The notes: generated by a model not told the origin, from the sequence alone. A DNA stretch of 41,803 nucleotides from Chitinophagaceae bacterium (GCA_025360525.1 JANYCA010000056.1:1-41803), one strand, 5' to 3'. Positions 7,779-17,285 are shown, counted from the first letter of the stretch. Numbers and translations are program-made.

Positions 7779-9353
7779 ATGAATCCTCTAAAACAACCCC
7801 AAGCTACCGCTTTAAAACTCCTGCCGGGAAGGCACTTAATCAAAACATTAGTAACATTAACGTTAATACTGTTTTTCAGCTTAATTATTAATTCAGTTCA
7901 GGCGCAGATAAATGCTGTGCAGAACGGTTCCTGGAATGACCCCACTACCTGGGATGTCGGCGTGCCAACAGCATCTGATAATGTTAAAATTGGCGGCAAT
8001 TTAATTGTAACCATTGATGCTGCGGGTGCTACCTGCCTTGCGCTACAAATTGGCGACATCGATGCCAATGGTTTGCCAGGAGGAATAAAATTTTCTGGTA
8101 GTACTGGTTACTTAACAGTTTTAGGTACCATTACAATGGGCAATTTCGATTTTCTAAGTACCGGAACGATTGATATGGGTGGCGTTGGAGTTACAGGTAC
8201 ACTTGAATGCGGATCCATTGTGGATAGTGACCCTATCGGCTTTAGCGGTATTTATATAAACAATAGTTTATACGGAACCTTTATTTTTAATCAAACATCT
8301 ACTTTACCAAGTGCATTAAATGCCTTTAATAACTTAACAGTAAAAAGCGGCGTATTAACCGAAGGTGGCAGCAACCTGGCAATTGAAGGAAACCTTACCA
8401 TTAAAGATGGTGCAACACTTGCTTTGGGAGCTCGGTCTGCCCAAAGAAATAGCATTGGAGGTATATTAACCTTGGAGAACAATGGTACTTTAAAAATTGC
8501 AGGTACAGGTACAATCCCTGCCAACTACACCACGCATTTTTTTGGGGCAACCAGTACAGTGGAATATTATGGAACTGATCAAACAGTTACCTCCCTTAAT
8601 TCTTCTCAGAATTATGGTAATTTAATTATATCCGGTTCTGGTATTAAAACTGTCAATAACAATATTGGTATTGCTGGTAATCTGGCAGTAAATGCCGGAG
8701 TTTTTGGTGTTAGTACTTTTACTGCTGACAGGGTGTCTGCTGGTGGTTCTTTAACAGTGGCAAACGGTGCCACACTGCGTATTCAAGGCGCAGGTACTTT
8801 GCCGGCCAACTTTTCTACACATTCCATAGGTGCAACCAGTACAATTGAATACAGTGGAACATCTGCCCAAAATGTTATTGTTCTTAATTCGGCACAGGAT
8901 TATGGAAACCTCAATGTAATGAACCAGGCAAAAACATTGACGGGTAATATCCGGGTTAGAGGTACGCTAACCTTTGGTGGCAGCTCTACCAATAGGTTGG
9001 TAATAGGCAATAACACCCTTACATTGGACGGTGCAATAGGCGGAACTTCTGTTTCCGCAGGAAGAAACTTTACCGGCTCTGCTTCCAGTAATCTTGTTTT
9101 AAATGGTGCTATTAATAGAACGCTATTTTCCAACACTACAACAGCGGGCACAACTAATGCTTTAAATAATTTAACAATTAATCACAATGGCAATATAGCA
9201 ACCCTTGGTAATAATTTGAATGTAAATAATAACATCACTTTTACAGCTGGTAAATTAGCTATTTCAACTGCAACACTTACTTTAAAAGGTGGCATTACCA
9301 ACACAGTTACAGGTGGAATTAGTGGAAGCAGTACGAGTAATTTAAATTTTTAA
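7779..9353 (+). CDS. 5' part of a frameshifted T9SS adhesin gene
   Basis: This encodes the first 524 residues of what appears to be a single secreted protein of about 1276 residues (7779-11610). An N-terminal signal peptide ends VQAQ at about residue 42. Next comes NGSWNDPTTWDVGVPT, a motif common at the start of Bacteroidota surface proteins. The rest is a beta-rich, Asn/Thr/Gly-rich repeat region with recurring LTIN/LTVK-type strands, likely a beta-helix. The frame ends at TAA 9351-9353 in the middle of a repeat unit. Removing one T from the TTTTT at 9347-9351 joins it to the downstream frame (reading NFNGTASPTLS). A natural mutation or a sequencing error would both explain this. Confidence 0.85.
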   Translation: MNPLKQPQATALKLLPGRHLIKTLVTLTLILFFSLIINSVQAQINAVQNGSWNDPTTWDVGVPTASDNVKIGGNLIVTIDAAGATCLALQIGDIDANGLPGGIKFSGSTGYLTVLGTITMGNFDFLSTGTIDMGGVGVTGTLECGSIVDSDPIGFSGIYINNSLYGTFIFNQTSTLPSALNAFNNLTVKSGVLTEGGSNLAIEGNLTIKDGATLALGARSAQRNSIGGILTLENNGTLKIAGTGTIPANYTTHFFGATSTVEYYGTDQTVTSLNSSQNYGNLIISGSGIKTVNNNIGIAGNLAVNAGVFGVSTFTADRVSAGGSLTVANGATLRIQGAGTLPANFSTHSIGATSTIEYSGTSAQNVIVLNSAQDYGNLNVMNQAKTLTGNIRVRGTLTFGGSSTNRLVIGNNTLTLDGAIGGTSVSAGRNFTGSASSNLVLNGAINRTLFSNTTTAGTTNALNNLTINHNGNIATLGNNLNVNNNITFTAGKLAISTATLTLKGGITNTVTGGISGSSTSNLNF

Positions 9354-9378
9354 TGGCACTGCTAGTCCAACACTTTCT

Positions 9379-11610
9379 ATGGATCAAACCACAGCAGGCA
9401 CCACCAATGTATTGAGTACTTTACAAATCAATAGCAGCGGTCAGGTGATAACCATGGCTAATGATTTGATCATGAATAGCACTGCTACATTTACAGCAGG
9501 CAAGCTAGCAATTAATGGTAAAATACTTACATTAAAAGGCGCAGTAACAAACACTGTATCGGAAGGTCTTAGAAGCAGTAGTACCAGCAATTTGATAATA
9601 AATGGTGCGGTAAGCCCTACTTTATCATTTGATCAAACTACGCCGGGTAGTACCAATGCTATAAATAACTTAACCATTAACAGTAGCAGCCAAACAATTA
9701 CTTTATCAAACCCATTGCGGCTTTTGGGCGTTCATACGCCAACAGCGGGAGTATTGGCCACCGGAGGTAACTATACAATCGCTTCCACAGCCTCCAATAC
9801 CGCAAATATTGCAGCAGGTTCTACAACTGGCGGGTACATTACAGGTAGTGTGACAGTGGAAAGATATATCCCTCAAAATACCAACCGTGCCTGGCGTTTG
9901 CTGACGGCTCCAACCAATGGACAAACCATCAAGCAATCCTGGCAAGAGGGGCAGACTGCAGGGGTAAATGGCCTAAACGGTTATGGTACCAATATTACCA
10001 GTAGTTCAGCTTCATGGGATGCTGATGGTTTTGATTTTAAAACAACTAGTAGCTCTTTGTTAACATACGACCAGGCCAGCAATACATTACCAGGTGTTGC
10101 AAATACAAGTGCAGCAGTTAATGCAGCGCCGGGCTATTTTATGTATATCCGTGGTAACAGAAGTATTACTCCATCTTCCAGTATAAATGCAGGCGCAGCA
10201 ACCACACTACGTACAGTTGGAACGCTTAATTTAGGTGACCAGTCAGCCATTTCAATACCAGCCGGCAAATCAACTTTAATAGGTAATCCATATGCCTGCG
10301 CATTGGATATGAGAAGTATTGTTTTGGCAGGAGGGTGTACAGGTGGTTCTTTTAATGTGTGGGACCCTAAATTACTAGGTTCGTACAACTTGGGAGCCTA
10401 CCAAACATTATCATCTGATGGTACTGATTTTATAGTAGTACCAGGTGGCGGTAGTTTTGGCCCATCTGGTTCTATAAATAATTTTATCGAATCCGGGGCT
10501 GCATTTTTTACACGAGCGGTTGCGTCAGCAGGTACGGTAACTATAAGCGAATCCAGCAAAGGTACTGGCAGCAGAATGGTTTTCAGGTCATCGGGTGCTT
10601 CATCTAAAGAAACCTTTATTACAAACCTTTATGCAAAAAATGGCAACGCCTTTACTATGGCCGATGGAAATATGATAGTTTTTGATGCTGGCAATAATGA
10701 TGCTGTTGATGGATTTGATGCTATTAAACGAACCAATTTTGGCGAAAACTTCAGCATTTTAAAAAATGGAACAAACTTGGTTATAGAAAAAAGAACGCCC
10801 ATTACTGCTGCTGATACAATTTTTTTCAGAATGTATTACATGAAAAAACTTGACTACAGATTGCAACTGGTGGCAGCTAACCTGCAACTACCAAACATGG
10901 CAGCATTTTTAGAAGATTCCTATCTTTCTACCAGCAAAGCAATTAATTTAAGCGACACAACCTACCATGATTTTACCATAGATGCAAATGTTGGCTCGAT
11001 AGTAAAGGACAGGTTTCGGATAGTATTCAGACCAATAAATGTATTACCCGTTTCCTTTACAAGCGTTAAAGCAACCGTGCAAAATAAACAAATAGCAGTT
11101 GAATGGAGAGTAGAAAACCAAATCAATATACGTGAATACCAAGTGGAGAAATCTGCTGATGACCGCAATTTCATAAAAGTAGCAACAGAAGCTTTAACAG
11201 GCATAAATGCACAAACTGTTTCTTATGGCTGGGTTGATGTTAACCCTGCAATTGCAGTTAATTATTACAGAATTAAAAGTGTGGATGCAGACGGAACATT
11301 CAAATACTCAAATGTTGTGAAAGCTTCAATCGGAAAAATAAACGCAACAATTTTGGTTATTCCGAATATAATTACCGGAAATACAATGAACCTGCAGTTT
11401 ACAGATCAGGTAAAAGGGAAGTATAGAGTGAGAATGTTGAACAATACAGGCCAGCTTGTTTATAGTTCACAGAAGGCACATGATGGTGGAAACGATGTAC
11501 AAAGCTTTAACCTGCCATCCTCGATTCCAACAGGTGCATACCAGGTAGAAATAGTAGGACCAGACCATACCACGCAAATAGAAAAGATACTGATACAGCG
11601 AAATAATTAA
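9379..11610 (+). CDS. 3' part of the same T9SS adhesin gene, with sorting domain
   Basis: This continues the repeat region in the +1 frame. Units such as SPTLSMDQTTAGTTN and SPTLSFDQTTPGSTN match the end of the upstream frame. A conserved block follows, RAWRLLTAPTNGQTIKQSW, typical of large Bacteroidota secreted proteins, then a fibronectin-like segment. The C-terminus (about the last 90 residues) is a type IX secretion sorting domain, with a Y-R-V-R-M strand, a GQLVYS turn, PTGAYQVEIV and a basic end. The ATG at 9379 lies inside a repeat and has no signal peptide, so this is not an independent gene. The product would be exported by T9SS and attached to or released from the outer membrane. 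Confidence 0.85.
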   Translation: MDQTTAGTTNVLSTLQINSSGQVITMANDLIMNSTATFTAGKLAINGKILTLKGAVTNTVSEGLRSSSTSNLIINGAVSPTLSFDQTTPGSTNAINNLTINSSSQTITLSNPLRLLGVHTPTAGVLATGGNYTIASTASNTANIAAGSTTGGYITGSVTVERYIPQNTNRAWRLLTAPTNGQTIKQSWQEGQTAGVNGLNGYGTNITSSSASWDADGFDFKTTSSSLLTYDQASNTLPGVANTSAAVNAAPGYFMYIRGNRSITPSSSINAGAATTLRTVGTLNLGDQSAISIPAGKSTLIGNPYACALDMRSIVLAGGCTGGSFNVWDPKLLGSYNLGAYQTLSSDGTDFIVVPGGGSFGPSGSINNFIESGAAFFTRAVASAGTVTISESSKGTGSRMVFRSSGASSKETFITNLYAKNGNAFTMADGNMIVFDAGNNDAVDGFDAIKRTNFGENFSILKNGTNLVIEKRTPITAADTIFFRMYYMKKLDYRLQLVAANLQLPNMAAFLEDSYLSTSKAINLSDTTYHDFTIDANVGSIVKDRFRIVFRPINVLPVSFTSVKATVQNKQIAVEWRVENQINIREYQVEKSADDRNFIKVATEALTGINAQTVSYGWVDVNPAIAVNYYRIKSVDADGTFKYSNVVKASIGKINATILVIPNIITGNTMNLQFTDQVKGKYRVRMLNNTGQLVYSSQKAHDGGNDVQSFNLPSSIPTGAYQVEIVGPDHTTQIEKILIQRNN

Positions 11611-11655
11611 ACATCTGTTACCAGAAAATATTAACCAACACAATAAATAAACCTA

Positions 11656-11697
11656 ATACCACTAAATGCGCCCTTAAAAAGGCGCATTTAGTGGTAT
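11656..11697. terminator. Perfect 17-bp hairpin after the adhesin gene
   Basis: ATACCACTAAATGCGCC and its exact complement flank an 8-nt loop, 45 nt after the adhesin stop. An A-run rather than a T-run follows on the plus strand, so termination efficiency is uncertain, but position and stem strength fit a terminator. Confidence 0.6.
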
Positions 11698-11814
11698 ATA
11701 AAAAAAAGTGTCAAGATAATTCTGTTTATCTATTTTTAATTTAAATTTATTATTGTTAAACAATTCACTATTTTGTAAACGATTAACAAATTTATAAACC
11801 TAAACCTTTTTATT

Positions 11815-12228
11815 ATGAATATTAAAAAAATGCTAATTGCAGGTATGGTTGGCGGAGTTTTATTCTTTTTACTCGGTTGGCTTGTTTATGGAATTCTTTT
11901 AAAAGATTACTTCTTAAAAAACACCGGTGCAGCAGGCAATTTGGGTCGTGCGGACATACTAATGCTGACTGTGCTATTAGGGAGCCTGTTACAAGGGTAT
12001 ACATATTCCTACGTTTTTACCCGGGCAAATGTGGCGTCATTAAAAGACGGAATGATAACGGGGGGTATTCTTGGGTTCTTGATTATCAGTGCATTTGATT
12101 GTATGATGTATGGAACAACGCTGATTTTAAGTAAGCATAGCCTTGTAGGCGATATAGCAGCGTCGACTGCTATTGCAATAATTGTCGGTGCCGTTATGGG
12201 TTTGGTATTGGATAAAATGAAAAAATAA
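11815..12228 (+). CDS. Small four-helix membrane protein, function unknown
   Basis: A protein of 137 residues with four predicted transmembrane helices: about residues 7-28 (LIAGMVGGVLFFLLGWLVYG), 49-68, 81-100 and 112-131. The N-terminus (MNIKKM) and C-terminus (DKMKK) are both positive, as expected for cytoplasmic ends. The second helix ends in a YTYSYVF motif. I do not recognise the family for certain; the pattern resembles DUF1761-like proteins. The gene has its own upstream AT-rich region and ends before a clear terminator at 12271, so it is probably monocistronic. Confidence 0.7.
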   Translation: MNIKKMLIAGMVGGVLFFLLGWLVYGILLKDYFLKNTGAAGNLGRADILMLTVLLGSLLQGYTYSYVFTRANVASLKDGMITGGILGFLIISAFDCMMYGTTLILSKHSLVGDIAASTAIAIIVGAVMGLVLDKMKK

Positions 12229-12270
12229 ATATTGCATTTATAAATTTACGCTTGCTTGTTCCATTAATGA

Positions 12271-12300
12271 GGGCTTCCTTAATAGGGGAGCCTTTTTTTT
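12271..12300 (+). terminator. Rho-independent terminator of the membrane-protein gene
   Basis: GGCTTCC pairs with GGGAGCC (one T-G pair) around TTAATAG and is followed by a run of eight T residues. Confidence 0.75.
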
Positions 12301-12631
12301 ATTATTTTCCACAGCTGCAAATTCAATTGCTATCTAAAACTGAGAAGAATTTTTCTGAAAATAATTTGGCATTCTTTGCAATAATCTTAGCAAAATTTCA
12401 ACGAAGCATCGTATTCGCTAGATGTATAGAATGAATAATGTATCTTTACCGAAATAAATAAAATATTTACAACAGGTGAATAAATTGTTTTTTTAGTGAG
12501 ATTGTTCTTTCTATAATTATTTTCGCCATGCAAACATGCATGGCTTTGCTATTATTTTTCAGCAGACAATTAAAAATAATGGGATTAGAATTTTATTTAT
12601 AGATATACCATCGGATAATAATAACTATTTT
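12301..12631 (+). promoter_or_regulatory. Upstream region of the chorismate gene cluster
   Basis: No gene is seen. In-frame codons exist from 12536, but they give an unusual 32-residue extension with no homology to the DAHP synthase family, so this is taken as leader. TATCTTTA near 12441 and TATTTTCG at 12518-12525 resemble the -7 consensus with one mismatch each; neither is decisive. Confidence 0.3.
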
Positions 12632-13723
12632 ATGAGTGAAACACAAACGCAACAAATGAAAAACCTTATGCAGGAAAAATGGAACAAGCGTCCATTAATT
12701 ATTAGTGGCCCTTGTAGTGCAGAAACGGAAGAACAAATGCTGGAAACAGCTACAAGGCTGGCTAAAACCGGAAAAATAGATATGCTTCGTGCAGGTATTT
12801 GGAAACCCAGAACAAAGCCCGGTTTGTTTGAAGGAATTGGCACAAAAGGTTTACCCTGGTTGTTACAGGCAAAAAAAATTACAGGACTGCCAACCACAGT
12901 AGAAGTGGCAACAGCCAAGCATGTGGAAGATGCACTGAGTTTTGATGTGGACATGCTTTGGATAGGTGCCCGAACTACCGTTAATCCATTTAGTGTGCAG
13001 GAAGTAGCTGATGCATTGCGTGGTGTTGATATTCCTGTTTTAATAAAAAACCCTATTAATCCCGACTTGGAACTTTGGACTGGCGCTATTGAGCGTATTC
13101 AAAAAGCGGGGATTAAACAAGTAGGTATGATTCATCGGGGATTTAGCAATTATGGTAATACTGAATACCGCAATGCGCCTATGTGGCATTTACCGATTGA
13201 AATGAAACGCCGGTTTCCAGAAATGATACTTATCTGCGATCCTTCCCATATTTGTGGCAACCGGCACATGTTACAATCAGTAGCCCAAAAAAGTATCGAT
13301 TTGGATTTTGATGGGATAATGATTGAAAGTCACGTGGATCCGGACAATGCCTGGAGCGATGCCAAACAACAAGTAACGCCTGAACGCCTGGCCGAATTAC
13401 TGGATGGCCTTATCTGGAGGAGTGAAACATCCGATAAACAGGAATTTATAACTGCCTTAGCAACACTAAGAGAGCAAATTAATCATGTAGATGATGAGTT
13501 ACTTTCTTTAATTGGGCAGCGTATGAAAATTGCAGATAAAATAGGGGAGTACAAGAGGGAAAATAATATTACCATTTTGCAAACAAATCGCTGGAATGAC
13601 ATCCTGGAAAAAGCATATAAAAAAGGTGAAAAATTAGGCCTTAGCCAGGAATTTATTACCAAATATTTTGATGCAGTGCATCTGGAAAGCATCAATCACC
13701 AGAACAAAGTGATGAATAGTTAA
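12632..13723 (+). CDS. Bifunctional 3-deoxy-7-phosphoheptulonate synthase / chorismate mutase type II
   Basis: Fusion enzyme of 363 residues that catalyses the first step of aromatic synthesis (PEP + erythrose 4-phosphate to DAHP) and the branch step chorismate to prephenate. The N-terminal DAHP synthase/KDO8P synthase-like barrel shows SGPCSAE (about residues 25-31), WKPRTKPG, LWIGARTT, KNPINPDLELW and CDPSHICGNR. The C-terminal chorismate mutase helix bundle starts at about residue 280 (LREQINHVDDELL) and includes GQRMKIADKIGEYK. The ATG at 12632 is preferred to the in-frame ATG at 12536 because family homology starts here. It leads a same-strand cluster with aroB, aroA and aroC. Covalent linkage to chorismate mutase is a known route for allosteric control of this family. 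Confidence 0.93.
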   Translation: MSETQTQQMKNLMQEKWNKRPLIISGPCSAETEEQMLETATRLAKTGKIDMLRAGIWKPRTKPGLFEGIGTKGLPWLLQAKKITGLPTTVEVATAKHVEDALSFDVDMLWIGARTTVNPFSVQEVADALRGVDIPVLIKNPINPDLELWTGAIERIQKAGIKQVGMIHRGFSNYGNTEYRNAPMWHLPIEMKRRFPEMILICDPSHICGNRHMLQSVAQKSIDLDFDGIMIESHVDPDNAWSDAKQQVTPERLAELLDGLIWRSETSDKQEFITALATLREQINHVDDELLSLIGQRMKIADKIGEYKRENNITILQTNRWNDILEKAYKKGEKLGLSQEFITKYFDAVHLESINHQNKVMNS

Positions 13724-13804
13724 ATGGTTACCCATCTGGCGAAAGTGCACAAAGGGAGTTAGCGGTAGTTATTAATATTTGAAGTGAACTTATTTATTTA
13801 AAGC

Positions 13805-14875
13805 GTGTCATTAAAAGCAATATCACATACATTTTCAGAGAAAACCGTTCATTATTATTTTGATGCTGCATTTGCTGATTTAGAAACAATCGTTTCAAAA
13901 GACAGAACAATACTCATAACGGATGAAAATGTATATGCAGCACTTCCAGCCATTTTTGCCGGCTGGAAAACAATCATAATTAAGGCTGGCGAACAGTTTA
14001 AGCAGCAAACTGCGGTTGATCTTATTATTGGTCAATTAATTGATTTGCAAGCAGACAGAAATACATTTATTGTAGGAGTGGGTGGCGGCGTAGTTACTGA
14101 TATTACAGGTTATGCGGCGAGTGTTTATATGAGAGGGCTAAAATTTGGATTTGTACCCACCACCATTTTGGCAATGGTAGATGCTGCCATTGGTGGTAAA
14201 AATGGTGTTGATGTAGGACCATTTAAAAATTTAGTGGGACTAATAAAGCAACCAGATTTTTTAATGTTTGATTACACCCTTTTGCAAACACTTCCTCAGG
14301 AACAATGGGTTAATGGATTTGCTGAGATTATTAAACATGCCTGTATTAGGGACGTTGCATTATTTGATTTATTGGAACAGAATGAACTAGCTGCTTTTCA
14401 GTCTAATGCAGTATTACTATCTAATTTAATTGAAAGAAATATTCTGATAAAGACCACCATAGTTGTGTCGGATGAATTTGAAAAAGGAGAACGGAAATTG
14501 CTCAATTTTGGTCATACCCTTGGGCATGCTATTGAAAATACTTACCAGTTATTACATGGCCATGCTGTAAGTATTGGGATGGTTACAGCGTGCAATATTT
14601 CTGAAGAAATAAACCAGTTTGATTCTGCTGAAAAAGCACGGGTGATAAAGCTGATTGCAAAATATCATTTAAGTACAACCTTGGCTATCGACAAGGAGAA
14701 AATCTGGAAATTCCTGACCATGGATAAAAAACGGGTGAGTAATGAAATGAGTTTAATACTCCTGGATAAAATTGGCGAAGGGGTGATTTACCCAATACCC
14801 ATGGTACAATTAGAAAATTTAATTAGTAATTGCCTTCCCATCCCTGCCAAACAAAACGGGACTTTTAACGCATAA
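13805..14875 (+). CDS. aroB: 3-dehydroquinate synthase
   Basis: NAD- and divalent-metal-dependent enzyme that converts DAHP to 3-dehydroquinate, the second shikimate-pathway step. It has 356 residues, the normal length. Visible family motifs are VGVGGGVVTDITGYAAS (NAD-binding), GGKNGVDVGPFKNLVG, NGFAEIIKHACI, and the metal-binding LNFGHTLGHAIE and HGHAVSIGM. Translation appears to begin at GTG 13805, since homology starts within the first residues and no ATG is available nearby. It lies 81 nt after the DAHP synthase gene and 17 nt before aroA, so the three genes are very likely co-transcribed. Confidence 0.95.
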   Translation: MSLKAISHTFSEKTVHYYFDAAFADLETIVSKDRTILITDENVYAALPAIFAGWKTIIIKAGEQFKQQTAVDLIIGQLIDLQADRNTFIVGVGGGVVTDITGYAASVYMRGLKFGFVPTTILAMVDAAIGGKNGVDVGPFKNLVGLIKQPDFLMFDYTLLQTLPQEQWVNGFAEIIKHACIRDVALFDLLEQNELAAFQSNAVLLSNLIERNILIKTTIVVSDEFEKGERKLLNFGHTLGHAIENTYQLLHGHAVSIGMVTACNISEEINQFDSAEKARVIKLIAKYHLSTTLAIDKEKIWKFLTMDKKRVSNEMSLILLDKIGEGVIYPIPMVQLENLISNCLPIPAKQNGTFNA

Positions 14876-14892
14876 AAATTCATAGTTTTTTT

Positions 14893-16212
14893 ATGATAGT
14901 GAGCATTACTCCATCAAAAGTTTCAGGAAACATACATGCACCTACATCAAAAAGTTCCATGCAAAGGGCTTGTGCAGCTGCATTGCTAAATGATGGCGAA
15001 ACTATAATACACAATCCGGGAAAAAGCAACGATGATCTTGCTGCAATAGGAATAATAAAAAATTTAGGTGCTGAAATAACGGAAGATACCAACGGTAGTT
15101 TAATTATAAAAGTTAGCAAATCAGCTGGATTTAAGGAATCTTCGTCTTTGGTAGATGCAGCTGAATCCGCATCTCTACATTGCGGCGAAAGCGGATTGGG
15201 AATTCGTATGTTTACTCCTTTGGCGGCTTTAAGCAGCAAAGAAATAACCATCAATGGAAGCGGCAGTTTGTTAACACGGCCAATGGATTTTTTTGATGAA
15301 ATTTTCCCTCAATTAGGAATCAACATTCATTCAAATGCCGGTAAACTTCCTATTAAAATTAAAGGACCGTTGCAGCCGAAGGATATTATTATCGATGGCT
15401 CACTCAGTTCGCAATTTTTAACAGGGTTGTTGATGGCTTATGGAAAAGCAGCAACAGCGCCGGCAACCATTACAGTAAAAGATCTTAAGAGTAAACCATA
15501 CATAGATCTGACCCTGCAGGTGATGAAACAATTTGGATACGATGTAGTAAATAATAATTATGAATCCTTCACCATTTACCCTAAACCCCTAAACCCTAAA
15601 CTCCTAAACCAACTACACTATACAGTAGAAGGCGATTGGAGTGGCGCTGCCTTTTTATTGGTAGCCGGTGCAATTGGTGGAAATATTGTGGTAACAGGGT
15701 TGGATGTTTTTTCAACACAGGCTGATAAGGCTATTCTTAAGGCACTGATGGATTGTGGGTGCACTTTATCTATCGAGGAAAGGCAGCTCGCTATTTCGCT
15801 GCCTACCGCAGGCATTCAGGGCTTAAAAGCTTTCCATTTTAATGCAACGGATTGTCCGGATTTGTTTCCGCCCTTGGTTGCATTGGCAGCATATTGCAAT
15901 GGTACCACAACTATTGAAGGTGTAAATCGTTTAGCACATAAAGAAAGTAACCGTGGTTTAACCTTACAGGAAGAGTTTGGAAAGATGGGCGTAGCTATTA
16001 CCTTGCAGGACGATTTGATGCTGGTAGCAGGTGGTGGCGCTGTTAATGGCGCTGTTGTTCATTCGCACCACGACCACCGTATTGCAATGGCTTGCGCTGT
16101 AGCGGGACTAGCAGCAACCGGTATTACAACTATTGAAGAAGCCGCCGCCATCAATAAATCGTATCCTGCTTTTTTTGAAGATATTAAAAAATTAGGCGCT
16201 GCTGTTTTATAG
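14893..16212 (+). CDS. aroA: 3-phosphoshikimate 1-carboxyvinyltransferase (EPSP synthase)
   Basis: Transfers the enolpyruvyl group of PEP to shikimate 3-phosphate, the sixth step of the pathway. It has 439 residues and two inside-out beta-alpha domains. Visible motifs are APTSKSSMQRA (substrate-binding), HCGESGLGIRM (PEP-site loop), DGSLSSQFLTGLL, VEGDWSGAAFLL and DHRIAMACAVAGLA. A peptide of about 12 residues, YPKPLNPKLLNQ at roughly residues 228-239, is read from a CCTAAAC-type tandem repeat just before VEGDW. It probably sits in a surface loop. The gene starts 17 nt after aroB and precedes aroC by 36 nt. Confidence 0.95.
   Translation: MIVSITPSKVSGNIHAPTSKSSMQRACAAALLNDGETIIHNPGKSNDDLAAIGIIKNLGAEITEDTNGSLIIKVSKSAGFKESSSLVDAAESASLHCGESGLGIRMFTPLAALSSKEITINGSGSLLTRPMDFFDEIFPQLGINIHSNAGKLPIKIKGPLQPKDIIIDGSLSSQFLTGLLMAYGKAATAPATITVKDLKSKPYIDLTLQVMKQFGYDVVNNNYESFTIYPKPLNPKLLNQLHYTVEGDWSGAAFLLVAGAIGGNIVVTGLDVFSTQADKAILKALMDCGCTLSIEERQLAISLPTAGIQGLKAFHFNATDCPDLFPPLVALAAYCNGTTTIEGVNRLAHKESNRGLTLQEEFGKMGVAITLQDDLMLVAGGGAVNGAVVHSHHDHRIAMACAVAGLAATGITTIEEAAAINKSYPAFFEDIKKLGAAVL
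15579..15610 (+). repeat. CCTAAAC-type tandem repeat inside aroA
   Basis: Four imperfect copies of CCTAAAC(C/T) occur in tandem, all in frame, encoding PKPLNPKLLNQ. The motif is telomere-like and unlike the codon pattern of the surrounding gene. Confidence 0.65.
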
Positions 16213-16248
16213 AAAAAAAATATTCAGTTAATAAATAATTAATCAATT

Positions 16249-17271
16249 GTGAATAGTTTCGGTCGCTTTTTTAAAGTATATATTTTTGGTGAATCTCACG
16301 GACATTGTGTGGGCATAAACATTGATGGCTGTCCGGCAGGAATGCCATTATGTGAAGATGATTTTAAAGAGGACATTGAAAGGCGCAAGCCAGGTGCCAA
16401 AGGAACTACACCCCGCAAGGAAGATGATATTCCCAAAATAATGAATGGGGTTTTTAATGGCAAAACAACCGGCGCCCCTATCACCATTTTATTTGATAAT
16501 AATAATACCCGAAGTACCGATTATGAAAAGCAAAGGGCTATACCAAGACCGGGGCATGCAGATTTTGTAGCATCCAAAAAATTTGGTGGTTTTGAAGATT
16601 ACAGAGGTGGTGGACATTTTAGTGGCAGGCTTACGGTGTGTTTGGTAGCAGCTGGTGTAGTTGCCAAGAAATTATTACCACTTTCATCAATAACTACAAG
16701 CAGTACCGTTATTTCAGTAAATGCAACGATTTTAGAAATTGGTGGCAATAGCAATATTGAAGAAGGTTTGCAAAACGCCATTGATGCAAAAGATACCATT
16801 GGAGGTATTGTAGAGTGCAGGGTGAGTGGCCTGCCTATTGGTTTGGGTGAGCCATTTTTCGACTCGGCAGAATCGCTGATAAGCCATGCCGTGTTTGCCA
16901 TACCGGCTGTTAGGGGTATTGAGTTTGGGACTGGTTTTGCTGCCGCCAAAATGTTTGGAGTAGACCATAACGATGCCATTGAAGATGCAACCGGAAAAAC
17001 ATTTACCAATCATGGGGGAGGTATAGTTGGAGGAATTACCAATGGTAATGAACTGGTATTTCGTATTGCCATTAAACCAACTTCTTCTACACCAAAACTG
17101 CAACAAACATTGAATGTGGAAACAGGAGAAGTAGAAGATTTTTCAGTAAAAGGTCGTCATGATTTGTGTATTGCCTTACGGGTGCCGGTAGTGTTGGAGG
17201 CAGTAACAGCAATGGTTATAGCCGATATGTTGATGCTGGAGCAAAGGATTGGAAGGGTAGTGGGAGGTTAA
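16249..17271 (+). CDS. aroC: Chorismate synthase
   Basis: FMN-dependent enzyme that makes chorismate from EPSP, the last common step of aromatic synthesis. It has 340 residues, slightly short for the family. The start is GTG 16249 (NSFGRFFKVYIFGESHG), which places the GESHG signature at about residues 14-18. Other motifs are RPGHADF, YRGGGHFSGRLT, EPFFDSAESLISH, GGIVGGITNG and GRHDLCIALR. The HFSGR form of the central motif, and EPFFDSAESLISH, look more like the Firmicutes/Clostridia subtype than the RSSAR form I know from many bacteria. The gene ends the aro cluster and is followed at 26 nt by an intrinsic terminator. Confidence 0.95.
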   Translation: MNSFGRFFKVYIFGESHGHCVGINIDGCPAGMPLCEDDFKEDIERRKPGAKGTTPRKEDDIPKIMNGVFNGKTTGAPITILFDNNNTRSTDYEKQRAIPRPGHADFVASKKFGGFEDYRGGGHFSGRLTVCLVAAGVVAKKLLPLSSITTSSTVISVNATILEIGGNSNIEEGLQNAIDAKDTIGGIVECRVSGLPIGLGEPFFDSAESLISHAVFAIPAVRGIEFGTGFAAAKMFGVDHNDAIEDATGKTFTNHGGGIVGGITNGNELVFRIAIKPTSSTPKLQQTLNVETGEVEDFSVKGRHDLCIALRVPVVLEAVTAMVIADMLMLEQRIGRVVGG

Positions 17272-17285
17272 AATTTTCAATATTA

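Noticed and set aside
12536..12631. Upstream ATG start for the DAHP synthase/chorismate mutase gene
   Set aside because: The 32 extra residues have no family similarity and are coded by leader-like AT-rich DNA; ATG 12632 fits the family start.
14880..15254. Minus-strand open frame opposite aroA
   Set aside because: It lies antisense to a secure gene and shows no recognisable domain.
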